Shown here: positions 43,649 through 54,600 of the stretch, one piece after another
How the letters are laid out: every line of letters begins with the position of its first letter
How positions within the stretch are numbered: position 1 is the first letter of the stretch
NCBI GenBank assembly: GCA_002633025.1
Contig: NMRB01000016.1
Location: forward strand, 419,453 to 483,452
Direction: 5' to 3'
Length of the DNA: 64,000 nucleotides
From: Notospermus geniculatus
Taxonomy: Eukaryota; Nemertea; Pilidiophora; Heteronemertea; Lineidae
Translations under genes and position numbers: made by a program
Notes under the pieces: generated by a model
Told to the model about the DNA's origin: nothing
Database searches by the model: none
Seen by the model: only the letters and a program-made list of their open reading frames with translations

Positions 43649-45346
43649 ATGTTTGGCATCCTGGTGGCTGGTCGTTTGGTACGGTTTACTCATCTCATGT
43701 TCAAATCAATGTTGACGTTTCATGGTTTTGTTGATGATCTGCTTCTTTTTCACAGTTTCACCAGTTCACACTTCTCGACTCATGTTTCTCTTTCATCCAT
43801 TGATGCACCAATCAAATCCCCAGCCGAGGCCACCCAAGAAAACACTACTGACTACAGCCAGCCATGGATGAATCATCACGGCAATGCCATGGCATGATGA
43901 TGATGATGGCAATGGCATGGCATGAAAGCCATGATGATGGCAATAGGCCTAGCCTATGATGCCTATGCCTAGTTAGTAGGCCTATGCTAATGCACTTTAT
44001 AGACCTCGCCCTCAGCCTACAGTGTACATGGCTTACACTCTTGACTTAGGCCTGCCCTCCTAGGCCTACCTAGGCCTTTGCCACTATATAGGCCTAGGCG
44101 CCTAGCCTATAGCTACCGGTAAGCCGAATCGTAGGGCCAGCCATGGCCATGGGCCATGACTCGTTGACGTTGTCATATCATCATCAATGACCACACCACT
44201 ACCAAAGGCCTGCGGTTAGCATGACTCGGTCTCTGCAAGCTGGAGTCATGAGCTGGCACTACTACTGATAATCTTGGATGGCATTTATTTTACACACTTC
44301 AGGTTCAAACTGAGTTTACTCAAGTGGGTGAAACTCAATTTTTGTTCAACATCCCAGAGGCTGATGGGATTAATCACATAGTTGTGTTCATGACCGGACA
44401 GCAGCCATTCCCAGACACTATGGGAGGAGCAGGTGAGGCCCCTAAAGTGTAGACCGTTCCTGAGTTTATTAGGGAGGTTTCGCAAGCGCCCGGTTAGGCC
44501 CTACGACGACGTTTAGCTATTGTGTGGGTATTCTCAAACAATAGATAAACGTCGTCGTAAGGCCCAACCGGGCGCTTGCGAAACCTCCCTATTATGAATT
44601 AAAACCACCTAGGCCTATTGAGAGAATGACAATGCTGTCCTTGAAAATAAAACATCATGAATGGCAATGGAAATGCGGAACTGAACATCACTGGAAAGGG
44701 TAGCTATTACATCACACTCCCCGATGTCACCTGAGTTAGTTTCTCAACATTAGACAAAGTCTTTACAATGTCGCCTCTTATTTGCAGTTTACTTTAGTTG
44801 GCCCTCAGCTGATGGACAGCCATCCTGGCAACTGATAGGTCATATCACAAATAGTAAACCAAGTGCAATTTTCAAAATATCAAACTTGAAAAAAGGTAAG
44901 CTGAGTGTTACCAGTATGTCACTTGTGAGTCGTTTTTCAGTGACCTATGCTCCCAATGGAGTTTCAGGCTTAAAGTCAAGTAAGTCATTCTTAACTAATG
45001 CTTAAAATTCTTGGTTGTTTCAGATGCTGCTGGTGTGACCAATCCTTTCCAGAATCACACTGCCCAGTCCCACGTCGCACAGATCGGTATCTCTGTAGAT
45101 CAACTCAGTGAACTCGCCCAGCAGACACCAGTCACTGAATCAGCGACAAAAATGGTGACCTCCTTCGTTGAATTCACCACAAAAATGCTCCAGAACTTCT
45201 ACAACTATGCGGCTTCATTTGCTGTTAGTCAAGCTCAGATGACGCATCAGCCTAATGAAACATTCGTCCCGTTTAGTGTTGTGCAAAAATGGTTTGAGAA
45301 TTTTCAGAGAAAAATGCAGCATGATCCAAATTTCTGGAAAAGCTGA
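43649..45346 (+). CDS. HIKESHI: HIKESHI, Hsp70 nuclear import carrier (OPI10 family)
   Basis: Four exons (43649-43678, 44303-44432, 44788-44895, 45024-45346) encode 196 residues, the family length. The N terminus [11 protein letters not shown], the hydrophobic pocket strands ([22 protein letters not shown]), the [15 protein letters not shown] segment and the C-terminal helix ([19 protein letters not shown]) are diagnostic. Hikeshi carries ATP-bound Hsp70 into the nucleus during heat stress (family knowledge). Only 394 bp separate it from the ASCC1 stop, so its promoter must lie within that space. Intron 1 holds a TAGGCCTA-rich patch, and intron 2 holds a TAGGGAG-family foldback about 40 bp after the donor. 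Confidence 0.96.
43938..44120. repeat. TAGGCCTA/GATGGCA word cluster in HIKESHI intron 1
   Basis: Repeats of ATGATGATGG/GGCATGGCAT pass into TAGGCCTA-type palindromes. This is cryptic simple sequence like that at 40445-40640. Confidence 0.65.
44470..44591. mobile_element. MITE-like element, TAGGGAG family, 122 bp
   Basis: TAGGGAGGTTTCGCAAGCGC and GCGCTTGCGAAACCTCCCTA bound an almost fully self-complementary 122-bp element. TTAT flanks both sides as a 4-bp target duplication. It is in HIKESHI intron 2. It is the shortest of the four family members here. Confidence 0.8.
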
Positions 45347-46696
45347 TGTCCTGTTTTAACTTTTGTTTTTCACTTTGGTTTCTAATTAACGTCAAGAATT
45401 TTGCAATGCACAAACTCATTATATGTTCATGTTGTTTATTATGTTGGGCCAAGGATCACTTGCATTTTTTACTGAGGCCTCCTGTCATCAAAAAATAGGT
45501 GGAAGGCAGGTGGTTGGCTTTGTCTCACTGTGTTGTTTTAAAAAACTTCAACGAAGGTGTGAAGTGGATTTATGATTGTTATCATCCAGAAATAAGAAGA
45601 AACCCTCTGTGGTTTTCATCAGTGTTTTACTATACCTATATTATGCCTGTCTTATTTTCTTGGTCAACTCTGCTTCTTTCACATGACTTGTACCGCACCA
45701 ATGGATCCACTAAACTCTGTTTCACTCAAATTTGATTGTGGACCACTGTACATTTTGATACGTCACTTACGGTATGTCCAGTAAGTATGGTTTCCTGCAT
45801 GTAGCTTATCAAATTGGTGTGTGACACAGTTGGCACACCTGTTTTTCCCTGTTTTCACAGACCGGTGACATTTGTTAGGACATAGTCTGAGTGTTAAGTT
45901 ACGAAGTCACCATCTCCTCTGTAGCTATGGTGACTAATATAATAGTTAATTAGCGCTTTGACACCGCCTCTTGGATGGTGAAATAATGTTCGTCCAGGTG
46001 TGTGACAGGTGAAGATAAACTGTCCATGAGAACAATGTTCACAAACGGTTCTCAGTTAATTATTAATTATGGAACCAGGGGTGGACCAAGGGTTTTTGCA
46101 GATGGTGCCTGTGCTGTGGGGAAAATTTAAAAATCTGAATGTTCAGAGGTGCATTTTTGGCCTGTCCTGACGAAAATCGTTGGTTGCCGAGAGCAGGGGG
46201 TACGGACTCCTGCTGGATCCCGCACTTGGGTACAAATAAAGATATACTGCACATGTATCAAACTGATATTTCATGATTTATGGTACAATATACCCCGGAA
46301 TATAACACTGGCGACCATTTGCGATGGGAACCAACGTAGGCTTACCACAAGTGATCTTGCTTTGCTTTATCATGTACAAACAGGGAGGTCGTTCTGTTGT
46401 ATAACTCCAGAAATGTGTGAATCTGTTCATTATCTGATTGTGTGTAGCGCGTGATTTTGTGATTTTTTTTGTCGGCTGCGTGTAGGCTTGGTGCTCTTTA
46501 TACTTATACCTACCTGATACCGGTAAGAATAAATCATCAAAAACGACGTTCAGTTATTTTAGTTTTGGTTTTGTTTCATTGAAGATATTTATTTATTTAT
46601 TAGAATCAATTGCACGGTAGCCTTTTTCCCAACACCCTGTTCATTATAACATACTGAGAGGTGACATTCAAAGGCAATGGTATGAGGCGTTGAATT
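45347..46696. other. Convergent intergenic region HIKESHI / Ly6 pair
   Basis: Holds the 3' flanks of two convergent genes. TTTATT words near 46588 would serve as the minus-strand polyadenylation signal of the Ly6 gene. One CAGGG-family element at 46076. No gene. Confidence 0.5.
46076..46228. mobile_element. Degenerate MITE-like element, CAGGG..GGATCC family
   Basis: CAGGGGTGGACCAAGG at the left and CTGGATCCCGCACTTG at the right resemble the family ends. The flanks GGAAC and GGTAC match at four of five bases. An older, diverged copy. Confidence 0.5.
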
Positions 46697-47800
46697 TCAT
46701 CTTAAACCGCAGATGATCATTAACAAAACGTAGAGCCCAAATCCCTGCAGGAGTGCAAGACCTACAGGATAACTTGGATGCTGTCCCAACGCCGCGTTAC
46801 AGTTCTTTGTGTTGTTACAACAGTATATCTGCCCGGTCAGTTCGCCATGTACGGCATCTTTTACTGTAACTTTTCCATTTACACAGCTATCGTCGTAAGT
46901 CCAGCATCTACGTTCGATGAAGATTCTGTCGTGCGTGTCCTTCAAAACCAGTTTCTGAAAAAAAACACGTGGTTTATGATAGTTGGGAGTGAGCCGATTG
47001 GATCCGGGGATTGGATTTGCGAATTGGTTTCGTTATTGCTGCTCCACTTGAGTTTTCTCGTGCGAATTGGCGCTTCATGGAAAATTCATCGTCTTTTTCA
47101 TCATTCAATATAGTTGGGTTCCTCACGAATTCCGCTGTGGCCAAGTACGAACTGCCCGTCGTTTTCCCTCGTTGAGTCGCCCACATATTGTGTATATTGG
47201 ACCAACTCGCGTGGAGCACCGTCATTAGCCCGTTGTCATTCAATCTGGCGCTGCTACACTGTGATAGTTCCCGCGCGAATGGAGTTTTCTCGCGTGGAGC
47301 AGCGCGGTGAGCGGATAGGGAGCGACGACTCGGGTCCGAAGGCTTGGGTATATTCCAGAAACTACTCACCGCACAGGAACTCTCTTTGTTTTGCTCGTCG
47401 CATCCTTTCCTATAATTCTTGGCTTCAGCTTCGCTGAAATTCCTCTCACCGCAGAACTTCAGGGCGGTTAGGCCACGGAATTCAGTTCCTGGTGGTGCCG
47501 TGTCGCTGCTACCGCAGTTGTAACACTCAAAGGCGTCGTCGCAAAGGACACCGATACCTAGGGAATGAGAACGGTGTGATAGGAATGGTGATCCCTAAAA
47601 CCAACATCCGGGCATCGTTGTTGATCTGTTGATACCGACCTTCTCGGATCAAGTTGTGGGACATCTAAGCCTATGCTTCTATGTATCGCCCAAGGCCCGA
47701 TTTAGGCATTTCATCGATGTGTCCTCACATTTGACTTGGCCATAGCATAGCAACAACCCCTACCTGTAGTTACAAAAATCAGAATGAGTAGTCTTGACAT
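46697..47800 (-). CDS. Ly6/uPAR three-finger protein, probably GPI-anchored (paralogue 1)
   Basis: Three minus-strand exons: 47764-47800 (start and signal peptide, MSRLLILIFV), 47370-47557 and 46697-46954; 160 residues in all. After the signal comes a three-finger (LU) domain opening with ECYNCG and closing with the hallmark CCNNTKNCN. A hydrophobic tail (VGLALLQGFGLYVLLMIICG) follows and should direct GPI anchoring. Exon 2 is 188 bp and exon phases are 1 and 0, identical to the neighbour at 48855. Ly6 proteins are secreted or surface regulators of receptors. The ligand here is unknown. The GPI tail and gene structure argue for a Ly6 surface protein rather than a secreted venom-type toxin. 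Confidence 0.82.
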
Positions 47801-47934
47801 CTCGGAGTCTTAGCGTAGTCCACAGGGTCACGGTTTTCTGGACGTTTTTCCTTCATATATTTGGCAGGTTCTCGTCATTGACACATAAATGATTTACTGA
47901 CAACCAAAACTTTCTCTTTATAGCGATTTCCACC

Positions 47935-48160
47935 AGACAGATACAAAGCATGACGTAGTTGACATTGTACATGTAGCCATATCACTGAATGAAAATCTGG
48001 TACATATCATCATGGGGATACCACACTGATCTTAGTCTTTCGTGTCAACAAAGTCTTCACGTGTCCATACGGCGATGCTTTCAATAGAAAAGTCAATAGA
48101 AATATGCATGATATTATGCGAAAACGTTATTAGGTGCAGTTTTTGTTGTACCTGTTTTGA
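47935..48160 (-). repeat. Upstream block shared by the two Ly6 genes
   Basis: A stretch containing GTCAACAAAGTCTTCACGTG and GTCAATAGAAATATG is repeated at 49940-50130. Both lie a similar distance upstream of the two Ly6 start codons (about 150-350 bp). It is either promoter retained by selection or simply part of the same gene duplication. Confidence 0.6.
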
Positions 48161-48544
48161 ATGAAGACCAAGGAAAGTGCGGTTGAAGTTGATGACGTCA
48201 CGACATCGATCTAGTGGATGACGTTTCGTCGGTGGCGGATTTCGTGGTGTAAATGGTTCTGCAAGAGCTAAAACGACCTACCGTCTTGGTTGTCCTTAAT
48301 TTGTTGTACATTTCGAATGGATTCGATCGATTTTGGACTTTGGTTCGATGTCCTTAGGTGTCCTTCCTAGGTCCTCTTCAGTTGATGCTGGCCCTTAAAG
48401 AATAGTAACGTCCCATCTATTGTTTTCATTACTGTTTTATTATGCCAAACCTACATGTCGTATTACGGGTATTCCAATGTTCATTTTATGATGATGCTGT
48501 GCTGCCGAGACCAATGGATACCCTAAACTCTGTTTCAACATCCT

Positions 48545-48717
48545 AAAGGCGGCTCTCCACGTGACAGTTTTCTTGCGCAAGTTGGCTCACAATGGGCAAT
48601 TCACCATTATTTGTTCGTCACGGCCTACGCTGGGACCAATGACATAAACAGCTGCTCGCAGTTGAATTGCCCATAGAGAGCCAACTTGCGCAAGAAAACC
48701 CCAAGAAAACGTGGACT
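48545..48717. mobile_element. Foldback element with CTCCACGTGACAGTTTTCTT end
   Basis: Left GTTTTCTTGCGCAAGTTGGC and right GCCAACTTGCGCAAGAAAAC are exact inverted repeats, 173 bp overall. The left terminus matches the sequence following the foldbacks at 13624, so the two belong to one family. Non-coding. Confidence 0.6.
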
Positions 48718-48854
48718 ACTGTACATTGGTCATGACGCCGACATCAATTAGTGGTCTCCCATCAACTCGGAATCAGTTGTACGTGCTATTTTCCCCAATA
48801 CCCTGTACATACTGCACGGTGACATTCAACGGCAATGGTAGGGCGCGTTGAATT

Positions 48855-49792
48855 TCATCTTAAACTGCAGAATATCATTAACAAAATATGAATTCCAAAA
48901 CACTGCAGGAGGGTAAGACCCAAGGGAAAACTAGGATGCTGTCCAAACGCCGCATTACAGTTCTTCGTGTTGTTACAACAGTATATCTGTCCGGTCAGTT
49001 CGCCATAGACGTCATCGTCGACTGTGACTTTTCCATCTTTACAGTAGTTAAAGAACATGTACCACCAGCATCGGCGTTCGACGAAGGTTCTGCCGTGCTG
49101 GTCTTTCATAACAAGTTTCTGGAAAATAAAAAAAACACGCCCTAGTTATAGCCTGTTGGAATTTGCGAATTAGTTCCGTTTTGCTGCAAAGTAGGCCTAC
49201 CCTCGTCTTCAAACGTGTCGGATTTAGCGTCCGAAGTCCTTAGTATGGGGGCTTGGGTATCGAAGTCTACAAACTACCTACTCACAGCGCAGACGTTCTC
49301 GAAGTTTTTCTTGTCGCATCCTTTTCTGTAGTCTTTGGCCTCGTCGGTGCTGAAGTTTCTCTCACCGCAGTACTTCAGGGCGGTAAGGCCACGGAATGTC
49401 GTTCCTGGTGGTGCCACGCTGCTGCTACCGCAGTTGTAACACTCAAAGACGTCGTCGCACAGGACACCGACACCTGACGAAGGGAATAAGAACGGTGTGA
49501 TAGGAAAGTTGATCTGCTGGAACCAAAGTCACTGGTGTACTATCAGGGGTCTTGTAGTGTAGGCCCTTTATTGATATATAGATAACTCAAAACTATGTGT
49601 TCTATACGGCATGTCGGACGGTGGACGACCATTAAGCCGCCGCTGACGTTAGATCAAGTTCTTGACATGCTACGCTTATGGGTAGGCCTATGGTTATACG
49701 GGATTTTCGCCGATGTTTCGTCCACAGTCGACGAGGCCGTAGCAAATAACCCTACCTGCAGTTACAAGAATCAAAACCAGGAGCCGCAACAT
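48855..49792 (-). CDS. Ly6/uPAR three-finger protein, probably GPI-anchored (paralogue 2)
   Basis: Three minus-strand exons: 49756-49792 (MLRLLVLILV signal), 49286-49473 and 48855-49118, 162 residues. The layout is the same as paralogue 1: VGVLCDDVFECYNCG, then TALKYCGERNF, RRCWWYMFFNYC and YCCNNTKNCN, then the hydrophobic tail LGLTLLQCFGIHILLMIFC. It differs from paralogue 1 mainly in the middle finger (WWYMFFNYC against WTYDDSC), the loop most free to vary in this superfamily. The pair is a tandem duplication of about 2 kb, far older than the 95-99% duplications elsewhere in the window. Confidence 0.82.
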
Positions 49793-50364
49793 CTCAAAAT
49801 TTCAGTAGTCCACGGGGTATGAATATCTGGATGTTACTGCTTCAAAAATATGATAAGTCCTCCTAGATGATACGTATATTTTTCACGGACTGCAAAAGCT
49901 TTGCTTTTAGTGATCTTCACAGAACATGTACGTAGGCCTGTAGTTGACATTGTAGCCATGTCACTGAATAAAAACTGGTACATATCATGAGATATCACAT
50001 TGGTGTAGTCTATCGTGTCAACAAAGTCTTCACGTGTCCATTAGAGCGATACGTACATAAGAAAGTCAATAGAAATATGTATGATATTGTGCGAAAACTA
50101 TATTTGGTGCAGTTTTGTTATAGTTCATGCATCACAAATAAGAAGAATGCGTTGAAATTCATGACGTCATGCCATAGGCCTAGCTTGCTAGTCAAGTCAG
50201 GGGTGGAGGACATTTCGTGGCGGGTCAGTTGTACCCTTGTCAGTGTAGTGCAGGAGTTGAAGCATATACGTCTGCAATGTAATCTTTTGTTATTTACTTC
50301 CATCTGCTGTACAGAATGGGCCATGTACAAAGTTGAGGGGAAAGCGTTTACCATAACACTTAAA

Positions 50365-50517
50365 TAGGGAGGTTTCGAAATCAAACGATAAACGTTAACG
50401 TTAACCACAACGTTATTTTTGTGCCGAAAATGAAATATAAAATCTGGGTAATGTGTAGTATGAAAAATAACGTTGTCGTAAAGTTTACGTTTATCATTTC
50501 ATTTCTAATCCTCCCTA
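50365..50517. mobile_element. MITE-like element, TAGGGAG family, 153 bp
   Basis: TAGGGAGGTTTCGAAATCAA at the left, ATCCTCCCTA at the right. The inside matches the 6011-6163 element in reverse orientation and is the same length. The flanks (TAAA and TTAT) no longer show a clean 4-bp duplication. Confidence 0.7.
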
Positions 50518-51342
50518 TTATCACCATTTTTCTTTCCGTTGATGCTGTCTGATACGCTTACGTTATACAAATGACGTATTCCTGTCGTCTGCACGGTCGA
50601 CGCCCGACATTTAGCAGCCACGTCATAGCCGGAGACTAATGACCCGCAATACGAGTTTCTAAAGTACCGTTTTGTTTTCCCGTACGAGGTGCCGGTCAAT
50701 ATAACAATAATAGATACGATCTTGCTATGCACACCTGTCGGGTAACACGCCTTGGAGAATAGAAACGCGCATGCGCAACCGAAAACTTCTCAACTCTGCC
50801 AATAATTTTCATCAGTATGTGATTAATTATACACAACGCCATCTCAAGAAAGCGTCGGTAGTGTAACAAGATAGAGATGGACCATTATGTCACAGGAACT
50901 TTCAAAATAACAAGGACTATTGTTCTTGTGATTTAAGAAATTTCAATTCTCAGTTGTAATATCTTCCGTTGAAAAGATTTGAAAAGGGCCACGCCTTTTC
51001 AGATTTCGAAAGCACCGTTCCGTAGTTATTTTTTCGCTTTACCATTCAGTGATGATCATCATAAACTTGTTTCTTTTTCGAGTGATGATTTCCCTCGCAA
51101 AACTGGAAAGCAACCTCTGGGATCGGTGATGGACTTGCAGTATTTTCTTACGGATACAAGAAAAGTTGTTACAATTACGTTCTTGTTGTTTTCGGTTTTC
51201 GAATACCCAGGATACGAAACCTGAAGCTGTGAAGATGTTGAGGAATTACAAGCTTTTCACATTCAATTGGATATAATTGAATTCGATTCTCTCGAGTAGC
51301 TTTCCGGAGTAGTTTCGGTGATGGGAATCGTCATTTGGCCAC

Positions 51343-51470
51343 GTCGTTTGATATTGGGCTGCAACTGAAGTCAAGTCGTTTGATATTGGGCTGCAGCTGA
51401 ACTCAAGTCGTTTGATATTGGGCTGCAACTGAAGTCAAGTCGTTTGATTATTGGACTGCAACTGAAGTTC
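51343..51470. repeat. 31-bp minisatellite, four units
   Basis: GTCGTTTGATATTGGGCTGC followed by AACTGAAGTCAA repeats about four times, the last unit diverged. It ends about 190 bp before the potassium-channel start codon, so it lies in its promoter or 5' UTR. Confidence 0.85.
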
Positions 51471-51662
51471 AAATCTGGAAGACCTACGTCCAAGCAAATC
51501 ATTTGGAAAAAGCCATGAAATCCAGGCATTCTTAATGTGAGTAAGCGACGATGTCGTGCGGAAAGAACGCAACGTAATGCAGCAACAATATTTTAAAGCA
51601 CATACATACATGTACACGTACATATTTCATCATGAGTTAAGTAACCCAAGTCACTAAAGAAA

Positions 51663-54600
51663 ATGCAGCCTAGTAAAGAAATTCGCTTATCAGTGGCTGA
51701 GCTAGGAGAGGGGGTGACGAGCGTTGGGCGGTCTACATCTATTGCACGATCCACATCTATCGTACCGAACATGATGCAGAAAAACTCTTGCACCCAGCGG
51801 CGTGACAATAAAGTTGTCATAAACGTCGGAGGGGTCCGTTACGAAACATTCAAGACGACATTGAAGAACATCCCGGATACACGACTTTCTTGGCTAACGG
51901 AGACGACAGCGCACAACCCGGACTACGATCCGGTCGCTGGGGAGTATTTCTTTGACAGGCACCCGGCAGTTTTTAACATGATACTGAACTATTACCGGAC
52001 AGGGATGCTGCATGCGCCTAGTGATGTTTGTGGACCGTTATTTGAGGAGGAGTTGGCCTTTTGGGGAATTGATGAGAAGCAGATAGAGCCGTGTTGCTGG
52101 CCGACTTACCGGGCGCATCGGGACGCTCAGGAGACATTGGCCGATTTCGACGGCAAGAACGATAACGAAAGTGATGACGATGATGACATCGCGAAGAGGT
52201 TTGGAATTATTGAGGATGCTGCGCCGGAGAGAGGAATTTGGGAGACTGTTAAACCAAAGGTTTGGAATATTCTAGAGGACGCGCGAACATCCAGAAGTGC
52301 TAAGGTAAGAAAAACCTGTTCTTTCGCTTGATTTTCCGAAAAGATTACCCGCCATTTTGGCCCAAGTATTTGTCAATAGACTGCAATCATTCTACCCTCA
52401 GTCAACTAACCACTCAGCGTGGGGAAGTCGCTGTTTGCGATACACTCATGACTTTATTGGTTACTGGATGACGTACGGCAGCTGTGGGTCAAGTCGTAAA
52501 TAGCAGAAGTTACGACCCTTATCGAACCACTCCCTCTTTCGACAATCCTAAGTCCATGGCTCACTTCGCCTGGATATTTCAAGCAGCTCGCCGAAACCCA
52601 CGAAAGAGGGTACTGGTATTCAACGATCGAAATTTTTAATGCGTTTAAGCAAGACTATCATGAGTGTGCCCAAGGTGCGTACACACTCCCAGCAGGTTCG
52701 ATAACTTCTGGCCTATCTTCGAATTCCTCATCATGCTCTGTTTGGATAGTTCTTTGCGACCACGAAATGTAGGTTAGGTACAACGACATTCCTATCAGCA
52801 GGTATATAAATGTTAATTTACAGACGTGTCGCTCTTGGTACTACGCCTGCCAACCTCAACAACGACACTTTATTGGCACTTGGCAATCAATTTCTTGGCA
52901 CTAGAATATAGGAACAACAAGTTTGCAGAGTTTGCGGAGAACCAATGAATTGATAATGAGTCGATAACAAATTATTAATAGTGGTTTTCAGATGAGAATG
53001 ACGCACAGGGTTATTGGACATTTGGCCTTCTGTGTACGAGTGCACCAATACAGGGTGACAAAAAACACACAAGCAACTTCCACCACCCTCAGTCCCAAAC
53101 CCCCGGTATGAATAGATAGAGATTCTTTCAAGAAGTAACACCAAAATATCTAGATTCCATCCAGTTGTTTTAGTTAGAGCCATTCTTGTAGTGCAGCGGC
53201 AGACCTAAAATTCAGCATGATTTTGGCCACGACTTGACTTAACGGTCTGTAGCTCGAACAACTGAACAGAATCCGGATACCTTTACAAAAACTAAGCGAC
53301 CGTTTCCTTGGCATTTCCACAGCTGCGGCATTTTCAAAGTGAGAACTAGGGAACTTCATCTGCAGCCTCACTGAACATTCTAATATCTTCCTCTCCTTTT
53401 CCATGTTTCAGGTATTCGGCATGGTTTCCCTCGGGCTTGTAGTCATCTCAATTCTTGGACTATGTCTGGAGACTGTGCCCGCCTTCCGTATACCCCGTTC
53501 ACAATATCCTAACTACACAACAGCCGAGATGAGAGAGGACCAAGTCCGAGTCATGCTCAATAAAACGGAAGTTCACGTCTCCCTCAAAGTCCTGGAATGG
53601 ATTTGTGGTATATTCTTCACCATTGAGTTCATCCTGCGATTGATATTTTGTCCAAACGTGTTGCAGTTTTTCAAATCGTTTTTAAACATTGTCGACTTGA
53701 TATCCCTCCTGCCGTTTTTTATTCAGCGAATTTCTGACGATATCGTCAAAGCGGGTTTCAATGCGAATTTGAATTCCGCATTGCAGACACTAAAACTCTT
53801 CCGAATTCTTCGGATCTTTAAACTGACGCGGCACCTCAGCGGATTGAAAATCCTCGCTCATACCATCAAAGCTAGCCTAAAGGAATTATTCCTTCTCATC
53901 GTGTTCATGATCACCTTTGTCCTAATCTACGGCACTAGTATATATTTCATGGAACAAGTCGATGAACCTCCCGACAACAAGTTCAAAAACATCCCAATTG
54001 GATTCTGGTGGGCGCTTGTCACGATGACTACTTTAGGGTACGGTGACTATTTCCCAAGGACAGGCCTCGGGTACGTTGTCGGTGTATTCTGCGCCATCAC
54101 CGGCGTGTTAGTGATTGCTCTACCCGTTCCTGTCATAGTTGGTAACTTCTCCATGTACTACTCTCACGCCCAAGCTCAAATGAAGTTACCTAAAAAACGA
54201 CGACGGGTTTTGGTCGGTGCGCCAGACGCTTTGAAGAATCAGGTTAATTCGGACAGCGAGCCATCAGGATCGGCGGCCAGTTTACAAAATGAAGAAGGCG
54301 AGGGTCGACGGAAAAACAGCAGCGGTGACAGCGCGATGGGGAGCCTCGACAGTGGCATAAAAACAGGTGAGATGTTACTCCGATTGCTGAAGCCGGGTGT
54401 ACACTTCGGTCGCTCGTCGCCGGCCGCCTAGTCCAACACTCGCTCTCGAAGACACTCGACTCATTGATGGCGAGGAAGCGTCGCTCGATCGAAGTGTGAA
54501 CCGGCCGTTGCTGCAATATAGAGATGAATATTTTGCCAAACGCAAAGCTGTTTGTATAAGTAACTGGATGGTATGCAACAAATACTAGTAAGCCATACTC

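Larger units (their letters stand above)
49793..51662. other. Intergenic region between divergent Ly6 and Kv genes
   Basis: Contains the repeated Ly6 upstream block (49940-50130), a TAGGGAG element (50365-50517) and a 31-bp minisatellite (51343-51470). The Ly6 gene and the potassium-channel gene are divergently transcribed from this 1.9-kb space. No further gene. Confidence 0.55.

Noticed and set aside
46697-49792. Secreted three-finger toxins
   Set aside because: Both proteins end in a hydrophobic tail typical of GPI-anchored Ly6 proteins and have the Ly6 exon layout; nothing suggests a venom protein.
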